A stretch of DNA of 64,000 nucleotides. It comes from Rhodococcus sp. IEGM 1409. GTDB taxonomy: Bacteria; Actinomycetota; Actinomycetes; Mycobacteriales; Mycobacteriaceae. The stretch covers positions 620,001 through 684,000 of the forward strand of contig NZ_JASHKN010000002.1 of NCBI RefSeq assembly GCF_030056735.1, written 5' to 3'. The position numbers and the translations under genes are program-made. The notes beneath the pieces were generated by a model. That model worked only from the letters and a program-made list of their open reading frames with translations. It made no database searches and was not told the origin of the DNA. Of this stretch, positions 8,318 through 16,428 are shown piece by piece. Each line of letters opens with the position of its first letter. Positions within the stretch are counted from its first letter, which is position 1.

Positions 8318-9394
8318 TTACTTCGCGACCAGTTCGGTCAACTGTGGCACGAGTTCGTCGGTTGCCCACGGGACGCTCAGAACGCTGACGTACATGGTCG
8401 CGGCCGTCAGGCGATTGTCGGTGATCCACAAGTCTTTTCCGTTGGCGATGACCGGCCACCGTGCGAACAGAGTGTTGGCCAATGTGCTGTCGACTTCCGA
8501 CTGATCGCTTGCCCAGCCGAGATAAACGTCGGTGTTGATCGTGTCGAGCTTCTCCATGCTGATGCCGAACAGGAATGAGTCGCCTGCGAAGTTCTTGGCG
8601 CCGTTCACCACATCGGGAGCGACTGTGAGCCCGAGGTTTTCGACAAACTTGACGCGCGGATCGTCCGGGCCGTAGATGGCGGTTTCGGTTTCTCCCTCGC
8701 GGATATAGGACCCGAAGGCAAAGGTGACTCCGTTGAATTCGGGATGGCTCGCCTTCGACTCCTGGACCGTTTCCTCGACCGACTTGATCAATGCCGTGGT
8801 CTGAGCGGGACGTCCGAGGGCCTTGCCGACATCGGTGGCGAGGTTTTGCCACGAGCTCGGCTGATACGGCTTGGTGTCGTAGGGGAGGGTTGGGGCGATC
8901 GAGCTCAGGCGCTGGTAATCCTGCTCGGAGAAGCCCGAGTACGGGGCAAGAATCAGATCGGGCGCGGCATTGAGAATCTGCTCGAACAGAAGCTCACCGC
9001 TGTCGGAGTAGTACGGCGCGGGGGTGGGCAGCGTCTGGCCTGACTTTTCGAGTTCGGCCCTGGTCCACGGCAGGAACCCGTCGGCGTCGCCGGCCCACGA
9101 GTCCTTCTGCATCGCGATCGGGGTGACGCCGAGGGCGATGACAGTGTCGGCCGCTGCGGAATCGAGGGTGAGGATCCGTGTCGGTTCCTTGTCGATGGTG
9201 GTCTCGCCGAATGCGTGCTTGATCGAGACAGGGAATGCGCCGTCCTCGACGGCGGATGCCGACGAACTATTTTCCTGGGCGTCCGATGACGACTGTGTGC
9301 AGGCAGTCAGAGGCAGTGCCGCCGCCAGCATCAGCGCAACAACGATTCGTCGCCTTCGCGGGGGACGAATTCTCTGACGGGCAGATCTGAACAC
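8318..9394 (-). CDS. Iron-siderophore ABC transporter substrate-binding lipoprotein
   Basis: From the GTG at 9394 the protein has 358 residues. This start is preferred because GAGGAG lies 6 nt upstream and the next residues (FRSARQRIRPPRRRRIVVALMLAAALPLTAC) form a lipoprotein signal ending in LTAC near residue 32. The mature part is a FecB/FepB/FhuD-type periplasmic-binding fold: RILTLDSAAADTVIALGVTPIAM, ERLSSIAPTLPY, and a C-terminal WPVIANGKDLWITDNRLTAATMYVSVLSVPWA. It should capture a ferric siderophore at the membrane for an ABC importer encoded elsewhere. A DtxR/IdeR-like box at 9453-9471 predicts iron repression. Confidence 0.9.
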   Translation of the reverse strand: MFRSARQRIRPPRRRRIVVALMLAAALPLTACTQSSSDAQENSSSASAVEDGAFPVSIKHAFGETTIDKEPTRILTLDSAAADTVIALGVTPIAMQKDSWAGDADGFLPWTRAELEKSGQTLPTPAPYYSDSGELLFEQILNAAPDLILAPYSGFSEQDYQRLSSIAPTLPYDTKPYQPSSWQNLATDVGKALGRPAQTTALIKSVEETVQESKASHPEFNGVTFAFGSYIREGETETAIYGPDDPRVKFVENLGLTVAPDVVNGAKNFAGDSFLFGISMEKLDTINTDVYLGWASDQSEVDSTLANTLFARWPVIANGKDLWITDNRLTAATMYVSVLSVPWATDELVPQLTELVAK

Positions 9395-9452
9395 GCGAAA
9401 CTCCTCGGGATTGATCGGGGAAGTGCATGCACGACTCAACGCAGGACGCACA

Positions 9453-9471
9453 TGAGAGCAGGCTTACCTAA
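9453..9471 (-). promoter_or_regulatory. DtxR/IdeR-like iron box before the siderophore-binding gene
   Basis: On the minus strand, TTAGGTAAGCCTGCTCTCA matches the 19-bp IdeR/DtxR consensus TWAGGTWAGSCTWACCTWA at 15 of 19 positions, including the first 12 in a row. It lies about 60 nt upstream of the GTG at 9394. Iron-loaded IdeR/DtxR would be expected to repress from here. Confidence 0.65.
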
Positions 9472-9536
9472 GTGAATGTAAGGCGTGTTCGTGTAGCGAA
9501 GGGGCCAGCAGATGTCGACAACAGGTCAGACTCGGG

Positions 9537-10373
9537 TCAATTGACGGCGGCGAGCGCATTGCCAGGGGTGTAGCCGACCGTCTTACGAAAAGCAGCGATG
9601 AAGGAACTCGACGTCCCGTACCCGACTCGACGGCTCACGGCGTTCACACTCATCCCGGTCCCTAGCATGCCGAGGGCTGTGCTCATGCGAACCAGAGTGC
9701 GCCACTGCGCAAAACTCAGGGCGAGTTCCGCGGCAAAAATCCGGGTGACCGTGCGTCGGCTGAGGTTGAGAACGTGCGCCCACTGATCGAGTGATCGATC
9801 GTCGGCGGGATCCGACAGCACTTTGTCGACGAGTATCCGAAGCCGCGGATCGCGGGGGATCGGCACGTCGAAACGCGGGGCCGATGCGGGAGTGAGGAGA
9901 TCAACGCAGACCTGCTGTGCCCGAAGGCGTTGTTCTGCAGGCATTCCGGTGTGCGCGAGGTGGATGAGCAGTACCCGGGCCGCTTCGCTCAACGTCACGA
10001 TGCACGGTAGGTTCCAGGCGGGTGTCCACAACTCGGGGGTGAAGAGAGTGGCGCGGAACGCGACGTGGGGATTGGCCTGACCTTCGTGGAGGACTCCGCG
10101 AGGGATCCACAGACCGACGCCGGGCGTGACAGTCCAGAGTTGATTGTCGATGATCATGTTGACGACGCCACGGTCGGACCAGATCAGTTCGTGCTCGGCA
10201 TGAGTGTGCTGCGGCCACTGGGTGATGTGGTCGGTCTCGACGATGTACGTCGTCAGTTGGAATGGCGCCGGGACGGCACGCGCCATCGGGGTGTGGCGGT
10301 CGGTTTCCCGTGAGTGGGGACCGTCGTCCAGGTGTGGACCGTCGTCGATTTCACGAAGGGCAGGGATCAGCAC
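9537..10373 (-). CDS. AraC-family regulator, RipA-like candidate
   Basis: A 278-residue protein from a GTG at 10373 with GGAGG 8 nt upstream. Residues 30-120 look like an AraC cupin sensor (THAEHELIWSDRGVVNMIIDNQLWTVTPGVGLWIPRGVLHEGQA). The C-terminal 100 residues hold two helix-turn-helix motifs (LSRRTVTRIFAAEL and VNAVSRRVGYGTSSSFIAAFRKTVGYTPG). It lies upstream of the siderophore-binding gene on the same strand and carries its own iron box at 10397-10415. In corynebacteria RipA is a DtxR-repressed AraC regulator that shuts down iron-using enzymes under starvation; this gene could be similar, or could activate siderophore uptake. Confidence 0.88.
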   Translation of the reverse strand: MLIPALREIDDGPHLDDGPHSRETDRHTPMARAVPAPFQLTTYIVETDHITQWPQHTHAEHELIWSDRGVVNMIIDNQLWTVTPGVGLWIPRGVLHEGQANPHVAFRATLFTPELWTPAWNLPCIVTLSEAARVLLIHLAHTGMPAEQRLRAQQVCVDLLTPASAPRFDVPIPRDPRLRILVDKVLSDPADDRSLDQWAHVLNLSRRTVTRIFAAELALSFAQWRTLVRMSTALGMLGTGMSVNAVSRRVGYGTSSSFIAAFRKTVGYTPGNALAAVN

Positions 10374-10396
10374 CGCGGACTACCTCCAGAGCAAAG

Positions 10397-10415
10397 TTAG
10401 GTAAACCTTACACTG
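10397..10415 (-). promoter_or_regulatory. DtxR/IdeR-like iron box before the AraC regulator
   Basis: The plus strand reads TTAGGTAAACCTTACACTG, matching TWAGGTWAGSCTWACCTWA at 15 of 19 positions, with a near-palindromic core GTTAGGTAAACCTTAC. It starts about 24 bp upstream of the GTG at 10373, a position where a bound repressor would block the promoter. Confidence 0.65.
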
Positions 10416-10428
10416 AAATGTGCTGGGC

Positions 10429-10755
10429 TCAGTGACCCGCACCCAGTTCGATGAGAAGCACGCCTGCGGCGATGAGACCGATCCCTACGATCATGAGTTT
10501 GGTCAGCGGTTCGTGAAAGAGAATGCGGGATGCGATTGCCGTCAGCGCCACCCCGCACGCGGTCCAGATGCCGTACGCCACGCCGATCGTCAGGCCCGCG
10601 TCGAGTGCGAGTGTGAGGAAGGCAAAAGCGGCGAGATACCCCACGGAGACAACTGCGAGCCAACGCTTGTCGCTGCCGTCCTGCGACGCCATCCTCAGCG
10701 ACAGTGTTGCGGTGACCTCGGAAATAATTGCAGCGATCAGAAATACGAAGGTCAT
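10429..10755 (-). CDS. SMR-family multidrug/quaternary ammonium transporter subunit (second of a pair)
   Basis: A 108-residue protein with four transmembrane helices, the standard SMR size. The essential membrane Glu is seen in IISEVTATLSLRMA (about residue 12), and the conserved helix-3 segment is VAYGIWTACGVALTAI. SMR proteins export cationic compounds or guanidinium in exchange for protons. The ATG at 10755 overlaps the stop of the upstream SMR gene as ATGA, so the two are translationally coupled and probably form a heterodimer. Confidence 0.93.
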   Translation of the reverse strand: MTFVFLIAAIISEVTATLSLRMASQDGSDKRWLAVVSVGYLAAFAFLTLALDAGLTIGVAYGIWTACGVALTAIASRILFHEPLTKLMIVGIGLIAAGVLLIELGAGH

Positions 10756-11102
10756 GCCGGGTCCGCCGCTCCGCTGTCGGCAGCTGCCTGAGAGCCGAGT
10801 TCGACGCACAGCACTCCGCCGATGACCAATGCAATCCCCACGCCCATGGTGGCTGTCAGAGGATCCCCGAAAAGGACAGTCGCGAATACCGCTGTCAGGA
10901 CGACTCCGGTTGCGCCCCAGATTCCGTATGCAACACCGAGTCCCATGCCCTCTCGCAGGACAAACGACAAGGCGGTGAACGCCGCCAGATATCCAGCGAC
11001 GACCACGACGTACCAGACGGGGTGATCAAGGGCAGCGCGCAACGACAGCGTCGCAGACACCTCCGTCAGGATTGCGGCAATCAACAGCAGCCATTTCTTC
11101 AC
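10752..11102 (-). CDS. SMR-family multidrug/quaternary ammonium transporter subunit (first of a pair)
   Basis: A 116-residue protein from the GTG at 11102 (VKKWLLLIAAILTEVSATLSLRAAL). Longer upstream reading produces an Arg-rich stretch that belongs to another frame. It has four helices, the essential Glu near residue 14 (ILTEVSAT) and VAYGIWGATGVVLTAVFATVLFGDPLT in helix 3. It is followed by a second SMR gene with a 4-bp ATGA overlap. Paired, unequal SMR genes (as in EbrAB or YkkCD) usually work only together. Confidence 0.92.
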   Translation of the reverse strand: MKKWLLLIAAILTEVSATLSLRAALDHPVWYVVVVAGYLAAFTALSFVLREGMGLGVAYGIWGATGVVLTAVFATVLFGDPLTATMGVGIALVIGGVLCVELGSQAAADSGAADPA

Positions 11103-11143
11103 GGGTCGGATTCTCTCAGGCTCCACGGATTCCGGTCGCGCAC

Positions 11144-11149
11144 TACTGT
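11144..11149 (+). promoter_or_regulatory. -10 hexamer of a leaderless promoter
   Basis: TACTGT ends 6 nt before the ATG at 11156, with no ribosome-binding site between, consistent with a leaderless transcript. Confidence 0.45.
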
Positions 11150-11155
11150 TGAGAC

Positions 11156-11947
11156 ATGACGTGCGTGCTGCTCGGCGGAATCCGCGACGGTGACATCCGC
11201 CACGACGCGTCCGGTGACGAATACGGCCACGACGCGTCCGGTGACGAATATGGCCGCGACGCGTCCGGTGGCGATGCAGCCGCGACGCCGATCCTCGACT
11301 GGGGCAACGACGACGTGGCCCGCTTGTACGACGACATCGCAGAAGGCGCGATTCAGGCGGCGCCGGAGTTCCTGGTGTCGGCGCATCGCAGCGTCGGCGC
11401 AAGGATTCGCGCGGTCTACGGGCTCAACGACCAGCAACCCGCCTCGGTGACATTGAGTCGAGGACGCGGATCGTGCAGTCAGAGACTTGCAGTCGTCGAA
11501 GCGTTGGCTCGCCGCCACGGTATCGCCACCCGAGCACGGGGTCTCGTACTCCGTGGGGAGTTCTGGTATCCGAGATTTCGGCATCTACATGGGGTGATTC
11601 CGAAATCAGTGCTGCTTGCATGGCCCGAATTTCTGATCGACGGAAGCTGGCGGGACATCTCTGAGATCGTTTCACCCCCGGCCCTTCCGGCTGTCTCGGT
11701 GGATTCAGCTGTCGAACCGTTCACGAACAGCGGCGAGGAAACTCTGTTCGACGCAATCGGTCGCGCTCCGATCAGCTGGGGCAAATCGGTTCCGTGCAAT
11801 TGCTTGGACTTCTCCGAATTCGTCGAGCGTGATCTGGGCACCTTCGATTCCCGCGACGAACTCTTCGAGAAATTCGGACAGACGATGTCGACCCCCGTCA
11901 GGGTCCTGCTCGATCCTGTTTTCCGGAACTGGAGTGCGTCCGGCTGA
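11156..11947 (+). CDS. Transglutaminase-like domain protein with repeat-bearing N-terminus
   Basis: A 263-residue protein. The first 40 residues contain two copies of DASGDEYG plus a partial third, encoded by a 27-bp tandem repeat. From about residue 85 it resembles a transglutaminase/cysteine-protease-like domain: [37 protein letters not shown] puts a Cys at the head of a helix. [29 protein letters not shown] follows and could supply His and Asp. Substrate is unknown. The ATG is supported by the upstream -10 hexamer; a later start after the repeats cannot be excluded. Confidence 0.7.
   Translation: MTCVLLGGIRDGDIRHDASGDEYGHDASGDEYGRDASGGDAAATPILDWGNDDVARLYDDIAEGAIQAAPEFLVSAHRSVGARIRAVYGLNDQQPASVTLSRGRGSCSQRLAVVEALARRHGIATRARGLVLRGEFWYPRFRHLHGVIPKSVLLAWPEFLIDGSWRDISEIVSPPALPAVSVDSAVEPFTNSGEETLFDAIGRAPISWGKSVPCNCLDFSEFVERDLGTFDSRDELFEKFGQTMSTPVRVLLDPVFRNWSASG
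11201..11273 (+). repeat. 27-bp tandem repeat, 2.7 copies, within the coding region
   Basis: Two copies at 11201-11227 and 11228-11254 differ by one base (tac/tat in the Tyr codon), and a partial third starts at 11255. Each unit is nine codons, so copy-number change keeps the frame and alters only the length of the acidic N-terminal segment. Confidence 0.85.
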
Positions 11948-11963
11948 CTCGCGGCGCGAGGTC

Positions 11964-11969
11964 TAGGCT
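11964..11969 (+). promoter_or_regulatory. -10 hexamer of a leaderless promoter (map)
   Basis: TAGGCT ends 7 nt before the ATG of map at 11977; there is no Shine-Dalgarno sequence in between. Confidence 0.5.
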
Positions 11970-11976
11970 GTTCTGC

Positions 11977-12834
11977 ATGTCTGTGCGCACCCCATTGGTC
12001 CCTGGAACCGTCTCTCCCGTCCTCGCTGTGCCCTCGAAGATCGAGCGGCCAGAGTACGCGTGGAAGCCGACCGCCAAAGAGGGCAACGAGCCCTGGGTTC
12101 AGACACCGGAGACGATCGAGGCGATGCGCATCGCCAGCAAGATCGCCGCAGGCGCGCTGCAGGAAGCCGGCAAGGCGGTGACTCCCGGTACCACGACCGA
12201 CGAACTCGACCGCGTCGCACACGAGTTCATGCTCGACCACGGCGCATACCCGTCGACGTTGGGCTACAAGAGCTTTCCCAAGTCGTGCTGCACGTCCCTC
12301 AACGAGGTGATCTGCCACGGAATCCCAGACTCGACCGTGATCGAGGACGGCGACATCGTCAATATCGACGTCACCGCGTACATCAACGGGGTGCACGGGG
12401 ACACCAACGCGACGTTCCTTGCCGGTGATGCGTCCGAGGAGAACCGCTTGCTCGTCGAGCGCACACACGAGGCAACGATGCGGGCCATCAAAGCCGTCAA
12501 GCCAGGCCGCGCGCTCAACGTGATCGGACGCGTCATCGAGTCGTACGCTCACCGCTTCGGGTACGGCGTCGTCCGGGACTTCACCGGCCACGGAATCGGT
12601 GAGACCTTCCACAACGGCCTCGTGATCCTGCACTACGACGAGCCTTCCGTCGAGACGATCATCGAACCGGGTATGGTGTTCACGATCGAACCGATGATCA
12701 ACCTCGGTGGTATCGACTACGAAATCTGGGAGGACGGCTGGACCGTCGTCACCAAGGACCGCAAGTGGACCGCGCAGTTCGAGCACACCCTGGTGGTCAC
12801 CGACACCGGTGCAGAGATTCTCACCCTGCCTTGA
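11977..12834 (+). CDS. map: Methionine aminopeptidase, type I, MapB-like
   Basis: A 285-residue protein that removes the initiator Met from nascent proteins. About 40 extra N-terminal residues include a proline-rich segment ([26 protein letters not shown]), typical of the type Ic enzyme (M. tuberculosis MapB, 285 residues). Metal ligands are visible in [21 protein letters not shown] (both Asp), [12 protein letters not shown] (His), FTIEPMI (Glu) and [11 protein letters not shown] (Glu). His in NEVICHGIP is the substrate-binding residue. It is followed immediately by cobQ. Confidence 0.97.
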   Translation: MSVRTPLVPGTVSPVLAVPSKIERPEYAWKPTAKEGNEPWVQTPETIEAMRIASKIAAGALQEAGKAVTPGTTTDELDRVAHEFMLDHGAYPSTLGYKSFPKSCCTSLNEVICHGIPDSTVIEDGDIVNIDVTAYINGVHGDTNATFLAGDASEENRLLVERTHEATMRAIKAVKPGRALNVIGRVIESYAHRFGYGVVRDFTGHGIGETFHNGLVILHYDEPSVETIIEPGMVFTIEPMINLGGIDYEIWEDGWTVVTKDRKWTAQFEHTLVVTDTGAEILTLP

Positions 12835-12842
12835 GTTCGGAG

Positions 12843-14354
12843 ATGCATGGCGCTCTGCTGGTAGCGGGCACAACGTCCGACGCCGGCAAGAGCGTTCTGG
12901 TAGCCGGACTGTGCCGCATGCTGGCGCGTCGAGGCGTCCGAGTTGCGCCGTTCAAGGCACAGAACATGTCGAACAATTCGGTGGTCACGCTCGACGGCGG
13001 AGAGATCGGCCGTGCGCAGGCCCTTCAGGCACGGGCGTGCGGGCTCGAACCGAGTGTTCGATTCAACCCGGTGTTGCTCAAGCCGGGCAGTGACCGGACC
13101 TCGCAACTTGTCGTTCGGGGCAAGGCGACGACCACGGTGGGTGCTCGCGACTACATGCAGCATCGCCAGTGGCTTCGCGCCGTCGTGGCCGAGGATCTCG
13201 AATCGCTTCGATCCGAGTTCGACGTCGTGATCTGTGAAGGTGCCGGTTCGCCGGCCGAAATCAACTTGCGCGCAACGGATCTTGCTAATATGGGGTTGGC
13301 CGAGGCCGCACGGATTCCGGTCGTCGTCGTCGGTGACATCGATCGAGGCGGCGTCTTGGCTCACCTTTTCGGCACCGTTGCGGTGCTCTCGCCGAGTGAT
13401 CAGGCGTTGATCGCCGGGTTCGTGATCAACAAGTTCCGCGGTGACGTTGCACTGTTGGAACCCGGCCTCGAACAACTGCACAGCCTTACCGGTCGGCCGA
13501 CGCTCGGCGTGATTCCCTTTGCCGACGACCTTTGGCTCGATGCCGAAGACTCGTTGGGAGTTACCGGCAATGCTCCGGTCGGCCGACCGCGTCCGCCTCT
13601 GGGTGATCGGTGGTTGAGCGTCGCCGCGATCAGGTTGCCGCGGATCTCCAATTCGACGGATGTCGAGGCCCTGGCATGTGAACCGGGCGTTGCGGTTTCG
13701 TGGATCACCGACCCGGCGCGTATTCGCGACGCGGACCTCGTCGTGATTCCAGGGAGCAAGTCCACTGTCAGTGATCTCGAGTGGTTGCGCAGTACCGGAC
13801 TGGCCGACGAGATCATCGCCCGCGCAGGTCGCGGGCAGGCAGTGCTGGGAATCTGCGGTGGCTATCAGATGCTGGGCAAGTCCATCGTCGACGACGTCGA
13901 ATCAGGATCGGGTACCACGGCGGGACTCGGACTGCTGGACCTCGACATCGAGTTCGCTCCCGACAAGGTGTTGGCGCAGGTGACCGGTACGGCAGACGGT
14001 ATCTCGGTGTCCGGGTACGAGATTCATCACGGCCGGGTAATCCGCAACGGCGACCGTCCACTGCTGGAGGGTTCCGAAGGCGCACCGGAAGGCAGTGTGC
14101 GAGGGCCTGTTCGAGGGACCCACTGGCACGGACTCCTGGAAAGTGACGACTATCGGCGCAGTCTGCTGCGGGAGATCGCGGTTACCGGTTTCGTTGTTGC
14201 ACCCGACACCTCGGTTGCCGCTGTGCGAGAGCAGCAACTCGACCTCCTTGCCGACCTTGTGGAACAGCATCTCGACCAGGATCTACTCGAGAAACTGATC
14301 AATGGTGGGGCGCCGCGTGGGCTCCCCGTCATTGCCTCCGCACTCGAAGGCTGA
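12843..14354 (+). CDS. cobQ: Cobyric acid synthase (adenosylcobyrate synthase, CobQ)
   Basis: A 503-residue protein that amidates four peripheral carboxyls of adenosylcobyrinic acid a,c-diamide using glutamine and ATP. The N-terminal synthetase domain has the P-loop-like [17 protein letters not shown] and [13 protein letters not shown]; the C-terminal glutamine amidotransferase domain has the nucleophile motif [10 protein letters not shown] near residue 340 and [11 protein letters not shown] 12843 was chosen because it fits the family N-terminus; an upstream TTG at 12831 would overlap the map stop as TTGA. It lies 11 kb from the riboswitch-controlled cob operon. Confidence 0.96.
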   Translation: MHGALLVAGTTSDAGKSVLVAGLCRMLARRGVRVAPFKAQNMSNNSVVTLDGGEIGRAQALQARACGLEPSVRFNPVLLKPGSDRTSQLVVRGKATTTVGARDYMQHRQWLRAVVAEDLESLRSEFDVVICEGAGSPAEINLRATDLANMGLAEAARIPVVVVGDIDRGGVLAHLFGTVAVLSPSDQALIAGFVINKFRGDVALLEPGLEQLHSLTGRPTLGVIPFADDLWLDAEDSLGVTGNAPVGRPRPPLGDRWLSVAAIRLPRISNSTDVEALACEPGVAVSWITDPARIRDADLVVIPGSKSTVSDLEWLRSTGLADEIIARAGRGQAVLGICGGYQMLGKSIVDDVESGSGTTAGLGLLDLDIEFAPDKVLAQVTGTADGISVSGYEIHHGRVIRNGDRPLLEGSEGAPEGSVRGPVRGTHWHGLLESDDYRRSLLREIAVTGFVVAPDTSVAAVREQQLDLLADLVEQHLDQDLLEKLINGGAPRGLPVIASALEG

Positions 14355-14386
14355 GAGCGCTCCCGCAGGCGTCGACGTGGACGCGG

Positions 14387-14392
14387 TAGAAT
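14387..14392 (+). promoter_or_regulatory. Candidate -10 element upstream of the ECF sigma gene
   Basis: TAGAAT lies about 47 nt before the GTG at 14439. No convincing -35 was found, so this is a weak call. Confidence 0.3.
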
Positions 14393-14438
14393 AGCCAGGC
14401 CTCACTCCCGCGACGGCTCCCTAGTAGGAGTGTGCGCG

Positions 14439-15008
14439 GTGACAGATCAATTCGACGGCTTGCTGACCGACTTCAGTGACGAGGTGCTGGTCGACTCGGC
14501 AATACTCGGCGATCACGCGGCCTTCGATGTCATCGTTCGCCGATACGGCCCGCACTTGTATCGATTTGCCCGTCGACTGCTCGCGAGCGAGAGTGACGTC
14601 GACGATATCGTCCAGGAAACCTGCGTTGCCGCGTGGCGACAACTTCCGGGGTTTCAGCGGCGCTCGAGCATCAAGACGTGGTTGTTCGCGATCTGTTCTC
14701 GCAAGATCGCGGATTTCTATAGAAAAGTCGGCTCATGCGCCGCCGGCGTGGACGAATTCCGGGAAGAAGCTGATCCCCGATTGCGCGATCCGAGCGAAGA
14801 AGTATGCGGCACAGCATTTCTCGACGCCTTGGAATCCGAACTCGATCGCCTGCCCCTACACCAGCGCGCCGCCTGGGTCCTGCGGGAAGTCGAGGGAATG
14901 ACGTATCCGCAGATCGCGATAGTCCTGGAACTGAGCCCGGACGCGGTTCGTGGCCAACACACTCGGGCGAGAAGAAATCTCGGCGCCGCGCTCGACCGAT
15001 GGCGATGA
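14439..15008 (+). CDS. ECF-type RNA polymerase sigma factor
   Basis: A 189-residue protein from the GTG at 14439, chosen because AGGAG lies 8 nt upstream (another GTG at 14430 overlaps that site). Sigma region 2 is clear (GDHAAFDVIVRRYGPHLYRFARRLL...DVDDIVQETCVAAWRQLPGFQRRSSIKTWLFAICSRKIADFYRK). Region 4 is also clear (LDRLPLHQRAAWVLREVEGMTYPQIAIVLELSPDAVRGQHTRARRNL). No anti-sigma gene is adjacent; the next gene is a GAF-ANTAR protein. Targets are unknown. Confidence 0.93.
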   Translation: MTDQFDGLLTDFSDEVLVDSAILGDHAAFDVIVRRYGPHLYRFARRLLASESDVDDIVQETCVAAWRQLPGFQRRSSIKTWLFAICSRKIADFYRKVGSCAAGVDEFREEADPRLRDPSEEVCGTAFLDALESELDRLPLHQRAAWVLREVEGMTYPQIAIVLELSPDAVRGQHTRARRNLGAALDRWR

Positions 15009-15084
15009 CAGCTCGCCGGTTTGCCGGGTTTTGTCGCCGAACTCACTCTCCTTACTGCTCCCGAAACTGGAAGAATGCTTCGTC

Positions 15085-15918
15085 GTGGATACCGCTTTCG
15101 ACCCCAGAGGCTTCGACCCGAGAACCGAGGATTCGGTGCCGTCGGTGATGCCAGACGACGCGACGGCGACCGGCGCTGACGTCGCCGTCGAGGCGGCGGA
15201 AACTCGGCTGACCGCAAGCGCGGTCCGAGAGTTGCTGGCAGCGCTCGGGGGAAGTATCGGCGACGAGGACGAACTCGTGATCCTGCTCCAGCGCGCCGTC
15301 GAAATCGCGAACGAGGCCATCGACGGGGCCGACAGTATCGGGGTCACGATCGATCTGGCGGGGCAGACCTACACCGCCGTTCACACTGATTCGCGGACTC
15401 TGCGCGTCGACATCGAGCAGTACGACGCCGGCGACGGGCCGTGTCTGCACGCGGCCCGAACCGGCGAAACCGTTGTCGTCGACGCCGAGACCAGTGCGGA
15501 ACGCTGGCCACGGTTCGCGGCGGCGGCGAAAGACGAAGGAATCAAGTCATTTCTCGCGGCGCCGCTCTTCACACCGGATCAGCGACTAGGTTCGTTCAAC
15601 CTGTACGGCCGCGCCCCAGCGGCCTTCGACAGCGTCGACGCGGACGTCATGGAGATTCTCACGACAACAGTCTCACGCGCGATCGGCGACTTCTCTCGTT
15701 TCAAATCTGCCAGGGCGGTGGCTGATGCCTTGCAACGTGCGCTCGAGACCCGGGCGCCGATAGAACAGGCCAAAGGCATGCTGATGGCCATCCATCGGAT
15801 CGACGCCGACACCGCATTTCACATGCTGCGCAAGCAGTCTCAGACCACGAACACCAGGTTGCGCGACGTGGCAGCCGAGATCGTCGAGACGTATTCCGCG
15901 CCGCCAACCGCGGTCTAG
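15085..15918 (+). CDS. GAF and ANTAR domain transcription antitermination regulator
   Basis: From the GTG at 15085 (GGAAG 11 nt upstream) this gives 277 residues; the open frame runs back to 14950 inside the sigma gene, which is unlikely. A GAF sensor domain occupies about residues 65-200 (VEIANEAIDGADSIGVTIDLAGQTYTAV ... GDGPCLHAARTGETVVV). A C-terminal ANTAR domain (about 210-265) has the hallmark APIEQAKGMLMAIHRIDADTAFHMLRKQSQ. ANTAR proteins bind paired RNA hairpins to prevent termination. It lies 77 bp after the ECF sigma gene, probably in the same operon. Confidence 0.92.
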   Translation: MDTAFDPRGFDPRTEDSVPSVMPDDATATGADVAVEAAETRLTASAVRELLAALGGSIGDEDELVILLQRAVEIANEAIDGADSIGVTIDLAGQTYTAVHTDSRTLRVDIEQYDAGDGPCLHAARTGETVVVDAETSAERWPRFAAAAKDEGIKSFLAAPLFTPDQRLGSFNLYGRAPAAFDSVDADVMEILTTTVSRAIGDFSRFKSARAVADALQRALETRAPIEQAKGMLMAIHRIDADTAFHMLRKQSQTTNTRLRDVAAEIVETYSAPPTAV

Positions 15919-16340
15919 TTCGACGGAGACCGACGTACGGCTTCGAGGGCGACGACGACGCTCGCGGCGACAACCACGTGCATCAGAGCGAGCATGACCG
16001 TGCTGGCGGCGTCGAAGTCCGCGGCGATCGTCAGTGCGATGGTGCCGAGCGCAAAAACTGCACCTACGACCTGAGCCACGCGGATGATCGGCTCCCACTT
16101 CAGTGAGATCAACATTGCGAGCGACAAACCGACGAGCAGTGGCACCACCGTCAGTGTGATGACTCCGCCGGGAGCTACGCTCGCCAGCTTTCCCTGATCT
16201 GTCATCTCGAACGATCCGCCCAATGCCAGGCCGATCAACCACAGGATCAGGTTGGCGACGAGGGCAATGATCGTGGCGCCGAGCACGGCACGCGGCTTGG
16301 TAAGGTGGAGGTTGTGTGCGGTTGACGCGATTGCAGACAT
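15915..16340 (-). CDS. DUF6069-type four-helix membrane protein
   Basis: A 141-residue protein from the ATG at 16340, with GGGAG 7 nt upstream. Four hydrophobic helices are visible, with AVLGATIIALVANLILWLIGLALGG first and the family-like PGGVITLTVVPLLVGLSLAMLI second. This resembles DUF6069 of actinobacteria; function is unknown. Its stop overlaps the stop of the convergent ANTAR gene by 3 bp. Confidence 0.8.
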   Translation of the reverse strand: MSAIASTAHNLHLTKPRAVLGATIIALVANLILWLIGLALGGSFEMTDQGKLASVAPGGVITLTVVPLLVGLSLAMLISLKWEPIIRVAQVVGAVFALGTIALTIAADFDAASTVMLALMHVVVAASVVVALEAVRRSPSN

Positions 16341-16428
16341 GTCGTTTCTCCCGGTTCGATGCCATGGTCTTGTGATGATGGTGTGGTGATGTAGACCTGC
16401 CGACCCGGAGAAACTCATCGCCGGGTAG

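Noticed and set aside
11190-11280. Tandem repeats as a CRISPR array
   Set aside because: Units are contiguous, with no spacers, and are in frame with a coding region.
11479-12873. 464-codon minus-strand open frame opposite map
   Set aside because: Antisense to methionine aminopeptidase and the transglutaminase-like gene; composition is typical of GC-rich shadow frames.
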